The position numbers and the translations under genes are program-made. This document shows positions 5,540 through 6,717 of a stretch of 6,717 bases of DNA, piece by piece (position 1 is the first letter of the stretch; each line of letters opens with the position of its first letter). The DNA is from UBA1067 sp963661055 (GTDB lineage: Bacteria; Verrucomicrobiota; Kiritimatiellia; RFP12; UBA1067): positions 1 to 6,717 of the forward strand of contig CAVLAC010000106.1 of NCBI GenBank assembly GCA_963661055.1, read 5' to 3'. The notes below the pieces were generated by a model. That model ran no database searches. It saw only the letters and a list, made by a program, of their open reading frames with translations, and was not told the DNA's origin.

Positions 5540-6277
5540 TTACAGATTAACCAGTGTTACGATACGGCTGGCTGAAGAGAAAGGTCCGTCTTCTACACCC
5601 GATCGGGTTCGAAGGGTTATTTCTATTTCAGTGCCCTCTGAAACACTCTCGAGTTCCGTGGGGAATGCGAAGTTCATCAACTCAGTTGAACTAAAGTTTG
5701 GTGCAACTGGAATGATCTTCTCTTCTCCGTCTACTGAGTACTTAAGGATGATTGTATCACCCATTTCAGCACTATAGTAGAGATTCTTACCCACAAGTGA
5801 GAACGTAGACCCCTTGGCCAATTGATCCACTTGTGCACCCGAAGCCCACGAGCGCAGGAAGGAGATCTTAGGGGTGAGACTTTCACCACTTGCATCAACA
5901 AGCGAGAACTCCTCGATGTTGAGTTGCATGTTCTTCAAAGGCAGAACAGCCACTCCCATCTTAGTCTCACTGGTTGGTTTACCCGAATCAGGGTCAACCT
6001 TACCTCTGATGGTGGGAGCGAATCTGAGGTAGTTACCAAAGGAAACTGCGTTCCCTTTCTTTAACTCCTCATTGATTTTCACCAGCACAGAGGTAAGGAA
6101 TCCCTTAATCTGGGTTTCGCATCCTATGAGTAGTCCATCATCAGCGGCAAGCTGATTGCAAAACTGATCCATGGACACGGTTTGGTTAATAATTGGGAAC
6201 GCCCTTTTGCTTTTTTCGCCAGCTTGGGTCGTTCCGATTATCCCAATCTGGTACTTGAGTAGAGTTTTAGTACTCAT
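5540..6277 (-). CDS. HU-like DNA-binding protein with Ig-like C-terminal domain (DUF4469-type)
   Basis: The product has 245 residues. Residues 1-125 resemble the divergent HU/IHF-like DNA-binding domains known in Bacteroidota and related phyla. A helical part ends near INEELKKGNAVSFGNY (about 68-83), where HU has its Lys-Gly turn before the beta arm. A basic strand segment with a likely DNA-contacting loop (RFAPTIRGKVDPDSGK) follows. Residues of about 135-245 look like the Ig-like beta domain usually joined to it (DUF4469-type), including a Gly-Ser-x-Phe-x-Leu-x-Gly-Lys-Asn-Leu core. The standard HU is about 90 residues, so this is the long two-domain form. A chromosome-binding, non-enzymatic role is inferred. 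There is no signal peptide, so it should be cytoplasmic. The start is fixed by GAGGAG seven bases upstream. It lies downstream of a strong promoter (6510-6482) and ends at the terminator 5473-5510. A possible small gene overlaps its start. Confidence 0.85.
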   Translation of the reverse strand: MSTKTLLKYQIGIIGTTQAGEKSKRAFPIINQTVSMDQFCNQLAADDGLLIGCETQIKGFLTSVLVKINEELKKGNAVSFGNYLRFAPTIRGKVDPDSGKPTSETKMGVAVLPLKNMQLNIEEFSLVDASGESLTPKISFLRSWASGAQVDQLAKGSTFSLVGKNLYYSAEMGDTIILKYSVDGEEKIIPVAPNFSSTELMNFAFPTELESVSEGTEIEITLRTRSGVEDGPFSSASRIVTLVNL

Positions 6278-6410
6278 TTCTCATCTCCTCATTATTGAGC
6301 CAGAGCTCAGTTGTTTTTTGCTCCCAATTCGCACCTTTAGGTGCACGGTAGGGAACATTCCCCGCTCGCGCGTTTTGTGTGGGTCGCGCAAACCCTCTTT
6401 TATTTGTCAT
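6267..6410 (-). CDS. Possible 47-residue small protein overlapping the HU-like gene
   Basis: An ATG at 6410-6408 opens a frame of 47 codons ending in TAA at 6269-6267, overlapping the first 11 bases of the HU-like gene. AAGAAAGT (6425-6418 on the minus strand) lies seven bases before the ATG. This is the core of the motif found before both plus-strand genes at the same distance. The predicted peptide is hydrophilic and basic at its N-terminus (MTNKRGFARPTQ), with an acidic, Trp-containing C-terminal half. There is no signal peptide and I recognise no family. The overlap would allow translational coupling with the HU-like gene. It could also simply be an untranslated leader, so it is reported with reserve. 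Confidence 0.4.
   Translation of the reverse strand: MTNKRGFARPTQNARAGNVPYRAPKGANWEQKTTELWLNNEEMRNEY
6285..6290 (-). promoter_or_regulatory. Shine-Dalgarno site of the HU-like gene
   Basis: GAGGAG on the minus strand lies seven bases before the ATG at 6277-6275. It is the only classical ribosome binding site seen next to a called gene in this window, and it fixes the start. It lies inside the possible small gene 6410-6267, so translation of that gene would pass over it. Confidence 0.8.
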
Positions 6411-6475
6411 TTTTTTTACTTTCTTCGGCTTTCGCCGCGTTAACTTTGTTGTTCACACCCCTTGTGTGAAAAACG
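6411..6475 (-). promoter_or_regulatory. 5' leader of the minus-strand unit with two hairpins
   Basis: Between the predicted transcription start (near 6475) and the small ATG at 6410 lie two hairpins. TTCACAC/GTGTGAA (6452-6458 with 6464-6470) is a 7-bp stem right at the transcript's 5' end. CGGC-TTTC-GCCG is at 6426-6437. Counted to the HU-like start the leader is nearly 200 bases. A 5'-terminal stem could stabilise the RNA; this is inference. Confidence 0.45.
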
Positions 6476-6481
6476 TTATTG

Positions 6482-6510
6482 ATTATAACATCTTTTCAGA
6501 GGAAAGTCAA
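6482..6510 (-). promoter_or_regulatory. Near-consensus sigma-70 promoter for the HU-like gene
   Basis: On the minus strand TTGACT (6510-6505, five of six consensus bases) and a perfect TATAAT (6487-6482) are separated by 17 bases, with an extended TG at 6490-6489. This is the best promoter in the window and predicts strong, mainly constitutive transcription, as expected for an abundant nucleoid protein. It shares TGTTATAATC with the two plus-strand promoters. Confidence 0.85.
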
Positions 6511-6629
6511 GAGAATATATGAACTTTTCTTTAAATTGCTGTTTTAAGCCATTCTCTTACTGTTTAGATAAGTTATGTGAGCGCGGCACTTCAGGGCAAA
6601 CTGTTAAAATGATGTAAATGGGTGCCTTT
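6511..6629. other. AT-rich divergent intergenic spacer
   Basis: I see no gene, hairpin or repeat here. The segment separates the leftward HU-like promoter from a possible rightward promoter at 6630-6659. Confidence 0.6.
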
Positions 6630-6659
6630 TTGCCAAGTATTCGTATTTTTGAGTATAGT
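6630..6659 (+). promoter_or_regulatory. Possible rightward promoter before the poly-G run
   Basis: TTGCCA (6630-6635) and TATAGT (6654-6659) each match five of six consensus bases and are separated by 18 bases. There is no extended TG. Transcription would begin around 6666, inside the G run. The gene it would serve is beyond the window, so the call rests on the boxes alone. Confidence 0.45.
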
Positions 6660-6662
6660 ATT

Positions 6663-6678
6663 GGGGGGGGGGGGGGGG
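6663..6678. repeat. Homopolymer of 16 G
   Basis: Sixteen consecutive G begin four bases after a plausible -10 box, and a second run of six G follows at 6701-6706. Such tracts change length easily during replication and can form G-quadruplexes. In some bacteria they cause phase variation. An assembly or sequencing error in tract length is equally possible. Confidence 0.9.
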
Positions 6679-6717
6679 TAGGATGCAGAGTGAACCTTTT
6701 GGGGGGTGTTGGCGTTT

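Overview
The window looks like a chromosomal stretch from a bacterium of the PVC group, possibly a Kiritimatiellota or Verrucomicrobiota lineage. This is inferred from the short period-8/9 intergenic repeats (CACGGAT, ACAGGATT, CACAGAG types) and from an HU-like/Ig-like protein. No marker gene fixes the taxonomy.

Layout: bases 1-446 are a gene-poor, repeat-rich intergenic region. A plus-strand promoter (447-475) drives a small secreted protein of unknown function (505-1179). A second plus-strand promoter of the same design (1216-1244) opens about 480 bases without a convincing gene. That stretch is packed with complementary segments (1309-1638), including two strands that compete for or cross each other. 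It then reaches a very large lipoprotein gene (1722-5177) whose product has three helical repeats of about 240 residues and a C-terminal ankyrin-like region. The two plus-strand genes share an almost identical leader (GTAAGAAAGTCGG) just before the start codon and similar first codons.

The convergent intergenic region 5178-5539 holds a strong hairpin after the lipoprotein gene, a CACGGAA repeat cluster, four 22-bp direct repeats capped by an inverted copy, and a terminator facing the minus strand. The minus-strand unit runs from a near-consensus promoter (6510-6482) through a possible 47-residue small protein (6410-6267) that overlaps the start of an HU-like DNA-binding protein with an Ig-like C-terminal domain (6277-5540). 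The right edge has a plausible plus-strand promoter followed at once by a run of 16 G, with no gene visible before the window ends.

The most unusual element is the segment from 1251 to about 1690, a candidate structured RNA or long regulatory leader for the lipoprotein mRNA. Three promoters share the extended -10 TGTTATAATC, which suggests that all three units use the housekeeping sigma factor. The envelope proteins may be co-regulated, but no biochemical function can be assigned to them from sequence alone.
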